A stretch of DNA of 54,842 bases. Origin: a bacterium 1XD8-76 (lineage in GTDB: Bacteria > Bacillota > Clostridia > Lachnospirales > Lachnospiraceae). The first letter of the stretch is position 1. Every line of letters starts with the position of its first letter. A program made the translations under genes and the position numbers. Location: positions 1 through 54,842 of the forward strand of contig RAZE01000024.1 of NCBI GenBank assembly GCA_003611955.1, read 5' to 3'. Positions 1-9,000 of the stretch are shown piece after piece. Under the pieces are notes generated by a model that did no database searches, was not told the DNA's origin, and worked only from the letters and a program-made list of their open reading frames with translations.

Positions 1-71
1 GATTTTTTGTTAGTAGAACTAGAGCGGGGGTGCCGCTCAATCATCTAATTTGATGATTTTGCGACACCCCC
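1..71. repeat. Left copy of a 71-bp perfect terminal inverted repeat
   Basis: These 71 bases are the exact reverse complement of the last 71 bases of the window. Each copy contains an imperfect palindrome of about 45 nt: GGGGGTG pairs with CACCCCC, and AATCATC pairs with GATGATT. Read outward, the repeat begins GGGGGTGTCGCAAAA, which resembles the tips of several insertion-sequence families; that is recollection, not a search. A run of A precedes the G-run in both copies (six here, five on the right). The likeliest explanation is that the window stops inside two opposite copies of one repeated element. No transposase is visible because the element would continue outside the window. Confidence 0.9.
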
Positions 72-95
72 CTTTTTTCGATAATCAGTCATCCG

Positions 96-557
96 TCAGT
101 TTTCAAAAAGTTCCTGTTCCCCCAGCACGGCCAACACCGCCCCTACCACAATGCAGAAGTCAGATATATTGAAGATCAGGTTCCTGATCCTTTTCGCCGG
201 CACATTCAGCCGAAAGTAATCCACCACATACCCGCGCCTCAATCTGTCGTACGTATTGCTGAACGCACCGCCCAGAAGAAGGGACAGGCCGAATTTTAGC
301 ATGCCTTTCCCGACCGTCCCAAAGCTAAATATAAAAAATATAGCTGCCAGCACTGTCAAAAGAACAGAAATTCCCTTTACGATCCCCGGTCTCCGTTCCC
401 CGGTATTAAAGGCCGCTCCGTAGTTGTGATGCTTTGTCAGTATGACCGTATTGCGCAGCGCCTTTTTACTGCTGCCCTCTGGTATTTCTCTCTCCACATG
501 GTCCTTCCAGAAAAGTTCTCCCGTAAAAATGGTAAGTATCATCAAAATATACCGCAT
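96..557 (-). CDS. lspA: Lipoprotein signal peptidase (signal peptidase II)
   Basis: This membrane aspartyl protease removes signal peptides from prolipoproteins after lipid modification. The 153-residue length fits the family. An N-x-GAAF stretch (NYGAAFN, residues 45-51) is a family hallmark. The two catalytic aspartates are visible: D113 in the GYVVDYF motif, preceded by a GGAxxNxxDR block at 96-105, and D133 in FNISD. Several hydrophobic segments match the four-helix topology. The start is the first ATG with an upstream purine-rich site. The N-terminal helix is somewhat divergent (GELFWKD instead of the usual DQxxK), so it may be a second, accessory LspA. It is transcribed toward the window edge and ends 24 bp from the terminal repeat. 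Confidence 0.9.
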   Translation of the reverse strand: MRYILMILTIFTGELFWKDHVEREIPEGSSKKALRNTVILTKHHNYGAAFNTGERRPGIVKGISVLLTVLAAIFFIFSFGTVGKGMLKFGLSLLLGGAFSNTYDRLRRGYVVDYFRLNVPAKRIRNLIFNISDFCIVVGAVLAVLGEQELFEN

Positions 558-674
558 GTTAAATTCCTCCCAAACAGGCGATTTGTCACAGACGTGATAT
601 CAGAACTTCAGATCACGGATATGTTTGAGATGATAATAGCACGGTCCGGTATACTCTGTAAAGTGATTTCCACA

Positions 675-738
675 TTTAAGATTACTTTAAGCTTTTCCTG
701 CTTCCCGTTTAAGCTTTTTGTGCTATCCTTACTATAAC
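675..738 (+). promoter_or_regulatory. Phased TTTAAG direct repeats and promoter of the two-component operon
   Basis: TTTAAG occurs at 675-680, 686-691 and 708-713, spaced 11 and 22 bp, so the copies lie on one face of the helix. OmpR-family regulators typically bind direct repeats with 11-bp spacing. A -10-like TATAAC at 733-738 places the -35 position at about 710-715, on top of the last repeat, as in class II activation. The response regulator two genes downstream is the obvious candidate, which would make the operon self-regulated. The repeats and spacing are seen; binding is inferred. Confidence 0.6.
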
Positions 739-778
739 AGCAGACATACATTACACTTTAAAAAGGAGGATCTCACTT

Positions 779-1582
779 ATGAACTGGACAAGATCAGAAT
801 TGAAAGGAAAGGCAAAGGAAGCCCTGCACCGGAATTACTGGCGGATCGTACTGGTATCATTTCTGGGGCTCGTCTTCTGCTACGGCTTTTTCGGCGGGAG
901 AAGCAACAACAGCCGTCCCGTCCAAAATACATCCGCCAAAATTGCGGCGACGGAGGCGGAGGAATGGGGTACACCCCGAAATTCTGTAAATACCGTCTCC
1001 AAAAACTCCCAGATAATCGGCATGACAATTTTCCTTTTCATTTCCGCCGTTATTCTGGTTTTTCTCTACACACTGCAGGTGCTGCTGATCTTCCCCTTCC
1101 GGGTGGGCGTCAGCCGCTTTATGATCAAAAGCATCGACGATACGGCCAAAGTGCGGGAGATCGCTTACGGTTTCGACCACTCCTACAAAAACGTGATAAA
1201 AACCATGTTCCACTATGATATTCGCATTTTCCTGTGGACTTTGCTGTTTATCATTCCCGGTTTTTACAAACAATATCAGTACCGCATGGTTCCCTACATT
1301 CTGGCGGAGCAGCCGGATATGAACTACCGGGAGGTGCTGCAAAAGAGCGCGGACATGATGAACGGACATAAATGGAAAACCTTTGTGCTGGATCTGTCCT
1401 TTATCCTCTGGCACATCGGCGGTCTTATGACATGCGGTATTCTGGAAATCTTTTACGTGGTCCCCTGGCAGGATCTGACCTTCGCGGCTCTGTACCGAAA
1501 GCTGAGCTCACCGGAATCTTCCCTGCCCGAACATCCGGAACCGTTCACTGCAATCTCCGGCGAGGTACACTATGAACTATAA
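779..1582 (+). CDS. DUF975 family integral membrane protein
   Basis: A 267-residue membrane protein. The N-terminus (WTRSELKGKAKEAL followed by YWRIVLVSFL) is typical of the DUF975 family, whose biochemical role is unknown. Hydrophobic segments lie near residues 22-40, 82-105, 148-165 and 195-225. The central stretch GVSRFMIKSIDD and the YRMVPYILAEQPD block are also family-like. The ATG follows a strong AAGGAGG. The last 11 bases overlap the start of the response regulator, so the two are translationally coupled. It is probably either the target of the signalling system or a membrane partner that senses stress with it; the sequence does not decide between these. Confidence 0.8.
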   Translation: MNWTRSELKGKAKEALHRNYWRIVLVSFLGLVFCYGFFGGRSNNSRPVQNTSAKIAATEAEEWGTPRNSVNTVSKNSQIIGMTIFLFISAVILVFLYTLQVLLIFPFRVGVSRFMIKSIDDTAKVREIAYGFDHSYKNVIKTMFHYDIRIFLWTLLFIIPGFYKQYQYRMVPYILAEQPDMNYREVLQKSADMMNGHKWKTFVLDLSFILWHIGGLMTCGILEIFYVVPWQDLTFAALYRKLSSPESSLPEHPEPFTAISGEVHYEL

Positions 1583-2273
1583 AATATTGATCGCTGATGA
1601 CGAGGCAGAAATTCGTGATCTTCTGCGCCTGTATCTGGAAAAAGACGGATACGAAATATACGAGGCGGCCGACGGTATGGAGGCCCTTGCCATATTAGAC
1701 AGGGAAAAGCCGGACCTGGCCATACTGGATATCATGATGCCCGGTCCGGACGGCTACCGCGTGCTCCAAAACATCCGGGAAACAAACAATATCCCGGTGA
1801 TCCTCCTGTCCGCCAGATCCGGTGACTCCGACAAGATACTGGGGCTCGATCTGGGAGCCGACGACTACATCACAAAACCCTTTGTCCCTCTGGAGGCCGT
1901 CGCCAGAGTCCACTCCAACCTTCGCCGCTTCTACGATTTGGGCGGCGGGAAAAACAGAATCACAGAGAAAAATATTCTGGAGACACAAACGCTGCGGCTG
2001 GATCTGAAAAGCTGCCTTTTGTACCGGAAGGAAGAGAGAATCGTACTGACCTCCGTGGAGTTCCGGATCATGAAACTGTTTATGGAAAATCCCGGCAAAG
2101 TGTTTACCAAACAACAGCTTTTTGAGGAAGGCTGGGGAGAAAGCTACATGCTGTCTGACAACAATGTCATGGTCTGCATATCCAAGCTGCGCTCCAAACT
2201 GGACCGCGGCGGCACGGAGTATATCCGCACGATCCGCGGCCTCGGGTATCGCCTGGAAGATGAAGGAGAGTGA
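1572..2273 (+). CDS. OmpR/VanR-type response regulator
   Basis: A 233-residue two-domain transcription factor. The receiver domain (1-118) shows the acidic pair D9-D10, the phosphoacceptor D53 in LAILDIMMPG, and the conserved lysine of TKPF near 103. The C-terminal winged helix (about 135-230) has the family signature VEFRIMKLFMENPGKVFTKQ and ends in RTIRGLGYRLE. It overlaps the DUF975 gene and is followed three bases later by its kinase, so all three form one operon. The TTTAAG repeats at 675-713 are its probable binding site. It resembles the VanR subgroup, but no resistance genes lie nearby, so a vancomycin role should not be assumed. Confidence 0.92.
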   Translation: MNYKILIADDEAEIRDLLRLYLEKDGYEIYEAADGMEALAILDREKPDLAILDIMMPGPDGYRVLQNIRETNNIPVILLSARSGDSDKILGLDLGADDYITKPFVPLEAVARVHSNLRRFYDLGGGKNRITEKNILETQTLRLDLKSCLLYRKEERIVLTSVEFRIMKLFMENPGKVFTKQQLFEEGWGESYMLSDNNVMVCISKLRSKLDRGGTEYIRTIRGLGYRLEDEGE

Positions 2274-2276
2274 ACA

Positions 2277-3452
2277 ATGCCCAAAAAAGCCCTGAAATGG
2301 TATCTCATCAAAAATTTTATATTCATTTTGTTCGGCATCTATGTCACGGAGGGACTGCTCAGCATTCTTTATCAGCAGGTGATCTTCCCGTTTCTGACCG
2401 ATATCCTGGAAATGCAGCAGATCACGGTCTCCGGCAGCGGAAACCTTCTCCTTTCCATGATATATATCGTGCTGCTCTACCTGATCTCTCTCCTGCCCGG
2501 CGGCGCCGCGGATTACCTGCAGGGGCTTCTGAGCGATCTGGCGGGAGCCGGTGTACAGATCCGGATCTCCTCGCCGTTTTATCCGGGATGGCAGGGTTCT
2601 CTGCTCACGGTCATGATTCTGCTTCTGCTCCTGTTTCTGCTGAGCCTGAGCATCCTCCCCTACATCGCCGGCTCTCTCTGGTTTTACCGAATAGTGACCA
2701 ACAAAGTCAACGAACTGCTGCGGGAAGAAAAAGAACGACAGCTTTCCTATGAACGCAAAAAAAGCCTCCTGCTGTCAGACATCGCCCACGACATCAAAAC
2801 ACCCATCACCACGATCTGCGGCTACAGCAAAGCGCTGGCGGAGGGCGTGGCTTCCGGGGAAAAAAGCCTGGATTATTTAAATGCCATCTACGGGAAAGCC
2901 ATGCGGATCGATGAGCTGATCACCCTGTTGTTTGAGTATGTGAAGCTGGACAGCGAAGGCTTTGCCCTGCACAGAGAACGGGGCAATCTGGCGGAACTCC
3001 TGCGGGAGACCGTCGCCGCTTTCTACATGGATTTCGAGGAAAAACACATCGATCTCACAGTGGATATACCGGAAACTTACATTCCCTGTGATATGGATAG
3101 CCTGCAGATCGGCCGCGCTGTCACCAATCTGCTGACCAACGCTCTGCGGTACGGAAAAGAAGGCGGAAAAGTCCTCATTCGGTTAAAAAACTATACTGTC
3201 ACAGTCGCCGATGACGGCAGGCCGATTGATCCCGCATTTGCCGGGCGCATCTTTGAACCCTTTTCCAGGGAGGACACCGTCCGCGCCACAACGGGCGGCA
3301 GCGGCCTCGGTCTCAGCATCACCGCCAAGATCGTGGAGATGCACGGGGGCAAAATCTCTCTCCACACGGACTTCGGGGAGGGGTATACGAAAGCTTTTCA
3401 GATAAAGCTGGAGAAGCCCGGTTCCAGCTGCAATCATTCCGAATGGCAATAG
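2277..3452 (+). CDS. Membrane sensor histidine kinase
   Basis: A 391-residue kinase partnering the regulator upstream. Transmembrane segments lie near residues 12-34 and 108-135, with a hydrophobic stretch around 56-74 between them. The dimerisation/phosphoacceptor domain carries SDIAHDIKTPI with H171. The ATP-binding domain shows the N box (LLTNALRYG), a DDGRPI block for G1 and GGSGLGLSI for G2. The gene starts three bases after the regulator's stop, behind GAAGGAGAG. Its 3' end overlaps the convergent WYL regulator gene by 19 bp. No recognisable ligand domain is present between the membrane segments, so the signal is unknown. Confidence 0.9.
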   Translation: MPKKALKWYLIKNFIFILFGIYVTEGLLSILYQQVIFPFLTDILEMQQITVSGSGNLLLSMIYIVLLYLISLLPGGAADYLQGLLSDLAGAGVQIRISSPFYPGWQGSLLTVMILLLLLFLLSLSILPYIAGSLWFYRIVTNKVNELLREEKERQLSYERKKSLLLSDIAHDIKTPITTICGYSKALAEGVASGEKSLDYLNAIYGKAMRIDELITLLFEYVKLDSEGFALHRERGNLAELLRETVAAFYMDFEEKHIDLTVDIPETYIPCDMDSLQIGRAVTNLLTNALRYGKEGGKVLIRLKNYTVTVADDGRPIDPAFAGRIFEPFSREDTVRATTGGSGLGLSITAKIVEMHGGKISLHTDFGEGYTKAFQIKLEKPGSSCNHSEWQ

Positions 3453-4387
3453 TGCAGATACAATTCGTATATTTTTTTCTGCATTAGCTCTGTCAATTCC
3501 ACCGGTTCCAGCACGGCGGCGTTATTCCCAAAGGGCAAAATATAATCGGCAACCCATTCTAACGCCGCACGGTTTATTTCCATGTCTATCATCCCGCCGC
3601 CCGCTGGAAATGTTTTTAACCCCCTGGCGAGTAAACACTCACTTTCACAGCGTTTAACGCCTATATCCGTCAACCGGATCTTTATGTGGCAATCATTTTT
3701 AGTTTCTGTTTTTTCAAGATATTCCTGAATTGACGCCGGAACAGGATATTTCCCTTTCGGACAGGGCCTCTCCTCCAGGATCTCTTTGATGCGGTCAACC
3801 CGGAACTCTCTGATTTGCTCTGCAGATGTACAATAGGCAGGACAATACCAAAGTCCATTCATGGCATATAAACCGATAGGTATAATCGTGCGTGTGCTTT
3901 CAGAGTATGCCGATGAATACCGTATTGTTACGGCATGGCGGTTCACCGCAGCAAGAAGCATGGCTTTCAATAATGGCGAATCGCGATGCCTGTCCGGAAT
4001 CCAGAATACTACCCTGTTTTGAATCTGCATGATACTGTTTTGCAGATCCAACGGCAGACAATTCAAAAATTTTTTTAAGACAGATATGGTTTCCTGTTCA
4101 AACGGTAAGTCGCGATAATACTGCAGCGCCTGACAGGCAAAGAAAACCGCTTTTGCTTCACTTTCCAAAAACGCAACCGGCGGCAATATGCGTTCTTTCA
4201 AAATATGATATCCACCTGCCGCCCCAACTTCGGAGTAAAGAGGGAAACCCGCCCGTTCCAACTCCTGCAAGTCACGCAGTATGGTTCTTTTTGACACGGA
4301 AAATTCATCTGCCAATTCTCCCACCGTAAAATCCCTTTTTGCATTTATAGTTATCATCATTTCAATGAGCCGTTCCGCTTTCGACAA
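3434..4387 (-). CDS. YafY-type HTH and WYL-domain transcriptional regulator
   Basis: A 317-residue regulator. The N-terminal winged helix (residues 1-60) contains FTVGELADEFSVSKRTILRDLQELE, typical of the HTH_11/DeoR-like group. The WYL ligand domain follows, with IPIGLYAMNGLWYCPAYC around 172-190 and a C-terminal winged extension. Proteins of this type usually control a divergent neighbour. Here the divergent gene is the YCII-like protein, and a TGACA-N5-TGTCA dyad lies between them. The 3' end overlaps the sensor kinase gene tail to tail. The inducer is unknown. Confidence 0.88.
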   Translation of the reverse strand: MSKAERLIEMMITINAKRDFTVGELADEFSVSKRTILRDLQELERAGFPLYSEVGAAGGYHILKERILPPVAFLESEAKAVFFACQALQYYRDLPFEQETISVLKKFLNCLPLDLQNSIMQIQNRVVFWIPDRHRDSPLLKAMLLAAVNRHAVTIRYSSAYSESTRTIIPIGLYAMNGLWYCPAYCTSAEQIREFRVDRIKEILEERPCPKGKYPVPASIQEYLEKTETKNDCHIKIRLTDIGVKRCESECLLARGLKTFPAGGGMIDMEINRAALEWVADYILPFGNNAAVLEPVELTELMQKKIYELYLHYCHSE

Positions 4388-4409
4388 TTTTCATCTCCTT
4401 TTCAAATAA

Positions 4410-4424
4410 TGACACTTTTTGTCA
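4410..4424. promoter_or_regulatory. TGACA-N5-TGTCA dyad, likely WYL regulator operator
   Basis: A perfect 15-bp inverted repeat (TGACACTTTTTGTCA) sits in the short region between the divergent WYL regulator and the YCII-like gene. A TATACT -10 candidate lies at 4436-4441, reading toward the YCII-like gene, so the dyad would cover its -35 region. The dyad is seen; binding by the neighbouring regulator is inferred from gene arrangement and from TGACA/TGTCA half-sites recalled for related regulators. Confidence 0.55.
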
Positions 4425-4502
4425 CCATTCTATGTTATACTATCCCTATGATAAATGCAACATGACACATTTACCCTCGTAAAACGGAAAGGAGAAAATG
4501 AT

Positions 4503-4802
4503 ATGGAAAAATGGATGTACATGGTAATGATAGAGAAAAGCAAAACCTACAATAAAATGACAAAACAGACAGTTGTGGAACATGTTGAAAATATTAGAAA
4601 GCTGGACGATAAAGGAATACTGGAAATCTGCGGCGTATTCAAGGGTTATCCGGGAATGGCAGGAATGTATATTTTAAAGACAGACAGCCGCGAAGAAGCG
4701 GAAGAAATCTGCAGGTCAGAGCCGTTGGTCATGGGAGGGTATGCGACCTGTAAGTTAGTCCCTTTACAGATCGCAAACCGGGAAAATAATTACCTGCTCT
4801 AA
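4503..4802 (+). CDS. YCII-related small protein
   Basis: A 99-residue protein with the compact alpha/beta layout of YCII-type domains: a hydrophobic first strand (MYMVMIEK), a helix with VEHVENIRKLDDKG, a glycine-rich turn (GVFKGYPGMAGMYIL) and a helix DSREEAEEICRSEP. Family members are small dimeric proteins, some catalytic, most without assigned substrate. The ATG at 4503 is preferred over an in-frame upstream ATG at 4455 because AAAGGAG lies eight bases before it. The gene is divergent from the WYL regulator and probably controlled by it. Its stop overlaps the convergent jetD stop by 3 bp. Confidence 0.65.
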   Translation: MEKWMYMVMIEKSKTYNKMTKQTVVEHVENIRKLDDKGILEICGVFKGYPGMAGMYILKTDSREEAEEICRSEPLVMGGYATCKLVPLQIANRENNYLL

Positions 4803-6010
4803 ACGATACATTCCTGCTCCAGCTTCACCCCGGCCGACAACATATACTCGAGAACCTCCGCGTACTGGACATCCGGATTTTCTTTTAATATCCTCTCTAT
4901 TCCGACGCGGTCGTTCTCCGTCAGCGCTTTGCCGTACGCTTCGTACTCTGTCAGGGTATCCAGATCCATCCTGCAGCATGTAAAAGGAATTCCCGTCTTC
5001 CTGCACAGGTCCTCGTAAATCAGAAAACCTCCCACATCAATGTCTCCGAAATGACAATAGCAGGCATCCGGAAACGTATGATAAATTTTTTGCAGCAGTA
5101 TGCGTCTGACACTGTTGTGATACCCTCCCAGATAGATCATCAGACTTTCCTCCTCCTCCCATCTGAAAAAGGTCGTAAGATTTTCAATTGTGATCACCCT
5201 GCGGATCCTCGCCCCGTCCTCAAAACAAACCCTGTCGATATCTTCCCCGGAGATTCCCAGTCCCTGGCGCAGTTCCCCGACCTGAAACGGGCACTCTCCC
5301 ACTCTGATTGAAACATTCCCTTTAAAATACACATAGTTCGGCGTGTGATAAATTCCGTATTCCGCAAGGATCTCATTCAGATCCTTCTCTTCGTACCCCT
5401 CCCCGAATGTGCGCATCACTCTCACAATTTTCCCTCTCATGGATTCGAATACCTTGGAGTCGTGGAAATGTTCTATGGAAAATTCTCTGATATAGCAGTT
5501 TCTGTCATTCCTCTCGATCTCTCCGATCCCCGTCAGAAAAATTTCCGTCTCCTCCGGGTTTGACAGATCAATAAACTCCTTTACCGACTGCGCGTTTTTC
5601 AGGCGGCCATCCAGATACTCTATGAACGCCTGATAGACCGGCGTGTCAAAACGCTCCCGCAGCTTTGCAAGCAGAGCTCGATTCTCCCTGATCCTGTCCG
5701 CCCTGGATATCCTGGCCACGTAAGCGTAGGCTTCCTCCAGATTTTCGGTGCGCAAAACCACTTTCGAAATAATGTGGCCTTCCTTCCCCTTCCTCCATAT
5801 GATGTCAATAAGTCCTCTCCACTCAAGTTCCTGCATGGCGGCATGGATCTCCTCATAGACAAGAGAACTCTCGTCAAAATATGCCGGAATGTTTTTTTTG
5901 TTGAAGGGAAAGGCAATGTGCACTGTCATCTTATTTTTTCCGTCAAACAGCGTGCTCTCCTCGTAGGAATCCAGGAGCCTGTCCATAATTTTTTTATCAT
6001 ACCGCTCCAT
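4799..6010 (-). CDS. jetD: Wadjet nuclease subunit JetD
   Basis: A 403-residue protein forming the last gene of the jetABCD operon. JetD is the Toprim-like nuclease that cuts plasmid DNA once the JetABC SMC-type motor has processed a closed circle. The C-terminal DUF2220-type domain shows the metal-binding pattern: E276 in VITIENLT and D323/D325 in HFGDIDVGGF. The N-terminal part (1-230) would be the arm and winged-helix region that docks on JetABC. The ATG at 6010 is chosen because GAGAGG lies seven bases upstream; an in-frame ATG at 6043 lacks a site. It overlaps the jetC end by 14 bp, implying coupled translation. Confidence 0.9.
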   Translation of the reverse strand: MERYDKKIMDRLLDSYEESTLFDGKNKMTVHIAFPFNKKNIPAYFDESSLVYEEIHAAMQELEWRGLIDIIWRKGKEGHIISKVVLRTENLEEAYAYVARISRADRIRENRALLAKLRERFDTPVYQAFIEYLDGRLKNAQSVKEFIDLSNPEETEIFLTGIGEIERNDRNCYIREFSIEHFHDSKVFESMRGKIVRVMRTFGEGYEEKDLNEILAEYGIYHTPNYVYFKGNVSIRVGECPFQVGELRQGLGISGEDIDRVCFEDGARIRRVITIENLTTFFRWEEEESLMIYLGGYHNSVRRILLQKIYHTFPDACYCHFGDIDVGGFLIYEDLCRKTGIPFTCCRMDLDTLTEYEAYGKALTENDRVGIERILKENPDVQYAEVLEYMLSAGVKLEQECIV

Positions 6011-9000
6011 TGTGATACCTCTCCACAAAGCTGACCTTCTCATCCGTCATGATCAACAGCGTCTCCTCCACGGACGGACTGATGTACTGGATTTTGTCAG
6101 GCGGTGCGGCAATGATAATCTGCAGCGGCAGTCTCCTCAAAAATTCCAGTACCCCTCCTATCCGCTCATCATCCATATTGTTGAAAGCCTCATCAAACAA
6201 GACAAGGCCGATCGCCTCGCCACCGATATTATTGCTGTACAGCTGCACGAAGGAAGCCGCCACAGTGACATAAAAAGGCGTCTGTGTCTCACCGCCGCTC
6301 TTTTCCTCACATACTTTGGAGTAGAAGGAATAACTGTTGTCGCTGTGTACTATTTTAATGTCATAGTCCATATACGTTCTGTAATCGGTAAACTCATCCA
6401 GAGCCTGCGCGCTGTTCTCATTGTCCAAGGCCAGTTTCTCAAACAGTTCATCGATGACTTCCTTATGGTTCTCGTGGAACAGTCCGCTGAAGATAGACTC
6501 TCCCTGTATGGCATTAAAATCATCCATGATCATCTCATAATACTGTCTGTACCGTTTGCTGGGCTGATGGATAAACTCATATTTCTCATTGCTGAAAATG
6601 ATATCTCTGAGCGCTCTGTTCAGTTCCTTAAACTCACTCTGTGCCTGCTTCATATTTTCCTGCAGTTTGGCCAGAAACTGTTCCCTGAACTCCTCCTCCG
6701 CCGCCTGTCTGGCCGATTGTACCTTCTCCTCATAGTTCAGAAGCTCCGACGTGCGAAGTCTTTCGTAGACCTCGGCAAAATCCGGGTAGCCTTCCATACT
6801 GGGAGCGGCGCCGAAATCATGTTCCGTCTTGTAGGAGACCATGGCATTCACCATATCTTCCCTGGCGCGTTCCACAGTGGTTGCATTGGCTTTTTTTCTT
6901 CTTGCAAAATTATCGCGGAACTGTTCAAAGGTTTTATCCCCGGTCTGTTTTTCGTAGTCGCTGTTCCACGCCGGCAGCGCATCCTTCGCTGCTGCTCCCA
7001 GTCTGACGACAGCCTCCTGTTTAAAGGCGCGCTCAGCCTGCAGTCTCTCCGTCTCCCTTTTATAATCTTCTATCTTCTGCTCATATCTTCCTGTCTCCTG
7101 GTTCCATTTTCCCAGCTGAATATCCAGTTCGCTGATCATTGTTTCCAGTGTCTGAAGCTGGATTCTCTTCTGGATCATCGTGGCATTTTTCTCCAGCGTA
7201 ACAATATTCTTCTTACACTTGTCTATCCCCGCCCGTATGGTTTTTATCCTGGTAAGCACATCCAGTCGGTACTGAATATCCACATCCGCATCCACATTTA
7301 AGACATCCGTCACCTGTGCGAGTTTCCTTAACTGCTCTTCCAACTTACGAATTTCTTCGGATATCCGTTCTCTCTCTTTTACCGCCTGCTCAAGCTGCAC
7401 TCGCACTGCATTTTGCCCGATAAAGGGCGTCTCAAAAATTGCCGGCCTGATGGCGCTTGCCACATGATTCTGATACTTCATACATTCTTTCGTGATGGAA
7501 ACGGGATAATTTTTCAGTTCACTGTAATGCTTACACATATGGACCTTGCCCAGAATCATATTAATGAACTGACTGGCATACCGGTTTTGGGAAGAGACCA
7601 TCGCCGCAAGCGTCCCCTCCGGTGCCTCGCTGTACTTTTCCAGCTTTCTGGTATTGATCAGTCCCACCCCATACGCCTTCTTTCCCTTGCGCAGCCTGTC
7701 ATAGACTCCCAGAGCAATATCAAAATTCTCCGGCTCCACCAGAATATAAAAGCGCTGAGTATTCAGATAACCCTCCACCGCATTCCGCCACTGCTCCTCC
7801 GAAATTTCCAGCAGTTCACACAGGATTCTCGGCTCCGGTTTCCGGCCGATCCGGGCAAACTCCTCCTCGATCGCCTGTCTGACTTTCACTACCTCCTCCG
7901 GGTAAGTCAGTTTCTTCTGCTTCAGCTGTTCTATCTTTTTATTCAGCTCAAGGCGCTCTGTCTTCCTGCCGTTTAACTGCACCTGCAGTTTTGCACTCTC
8001 CAGCTGGTTTTCGTCATACATCTGCTTTTTGCAGGCGATCACTCTCCTCGTAAGAAATTTAACCTCAGAAATATCCTCCTGCATCCCCAGATTTTTCAGA
8101 ACTTTATCGTACTCCCTGAAACAGGGATCCGCATCCCTTAATTTAAGCAGTTTCGTCACCTGAGCGCTGGAGGTCTTCACGCTGGCAAGCAGATCCCTCC
8201 GCTCTTCCTCCTGTTCCTGCAGTGCCGTCTGCAGTTTCTGCAATTCTCTCTTTTGTCCGTCCAGCGCGAGAAAATCTTCATCCTTTGCAAGTTCCGCCAT
8301 CAGCGCGTCCCGCATCTGCTGTCGCTCATTTTTCTCGTCTGTTGTCGCTTTGATCTCCATTTCCCGCTGTTCCAGTCGGTATTTCTCCATCTGCAGCTGA
8401 CTTTTCACCTCTGAGAAGCGCTCTCCCAGAATATCGGCTTCGGCTCTCTCCAAAAAGTAATCGTACATTTTATCCTTCCCAAGACCATCCATCACCTGCA
8501 AATGATGTCCCTCGATGATCTCCAGTTTGGCGATACGACGTTTCACGCTGTCCAGCGTCTTCTCCAGCTCCTGATAGGTTCTGACATTCTCCCTCAGAAT
8601 ATCAATATTGACTTCCTTCTCGTCCAGCACATAGGAATACACAAAATCCTTGATATCGTCAATGGGGCGGAACGCCAGCGCCTTGGGAATGAGAGAGAAA
8701 AACTTGTCCTCGATCCTTCCGAAACGGGTTTTTATCATCTTCTTTGCCTCTATCCCCGTCTTGCACCACATCTTGATTTTTCCGCTGTTTGCACTGTGAA
8801 ACTGGTTGATGGATCTCGGTGTCTTCCCCTGAAAAAACATATCCTCCGTAAATCTGGTATGATCCATCAGATAGCGGACTGTTTTTTCCTGCCCCTCGGA
8901 GGCGGAATCGATCACTGCCCCTACCACAAAATACTGTTTTTTGCTGTCCTCATAGAACTCCAGTGCGACATGCGCGCTGATCTCCCCGGTCCGCTCATAA

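Noticed and set aside
1572..3452. Vancomycin resistance (VanRS) operon
   Set aside because: Regulator and kinase resemble VanR/VanS, but no vanH, ligase, vanX or vanY lies nearby.
6012..7301. 429-codon plus-strand frame within jetC
   Set aside because: Antisense to the coiled-coil and C-terminal part of JetC; Leu/Ile-rich because it mirrors Glu/Lys codons.
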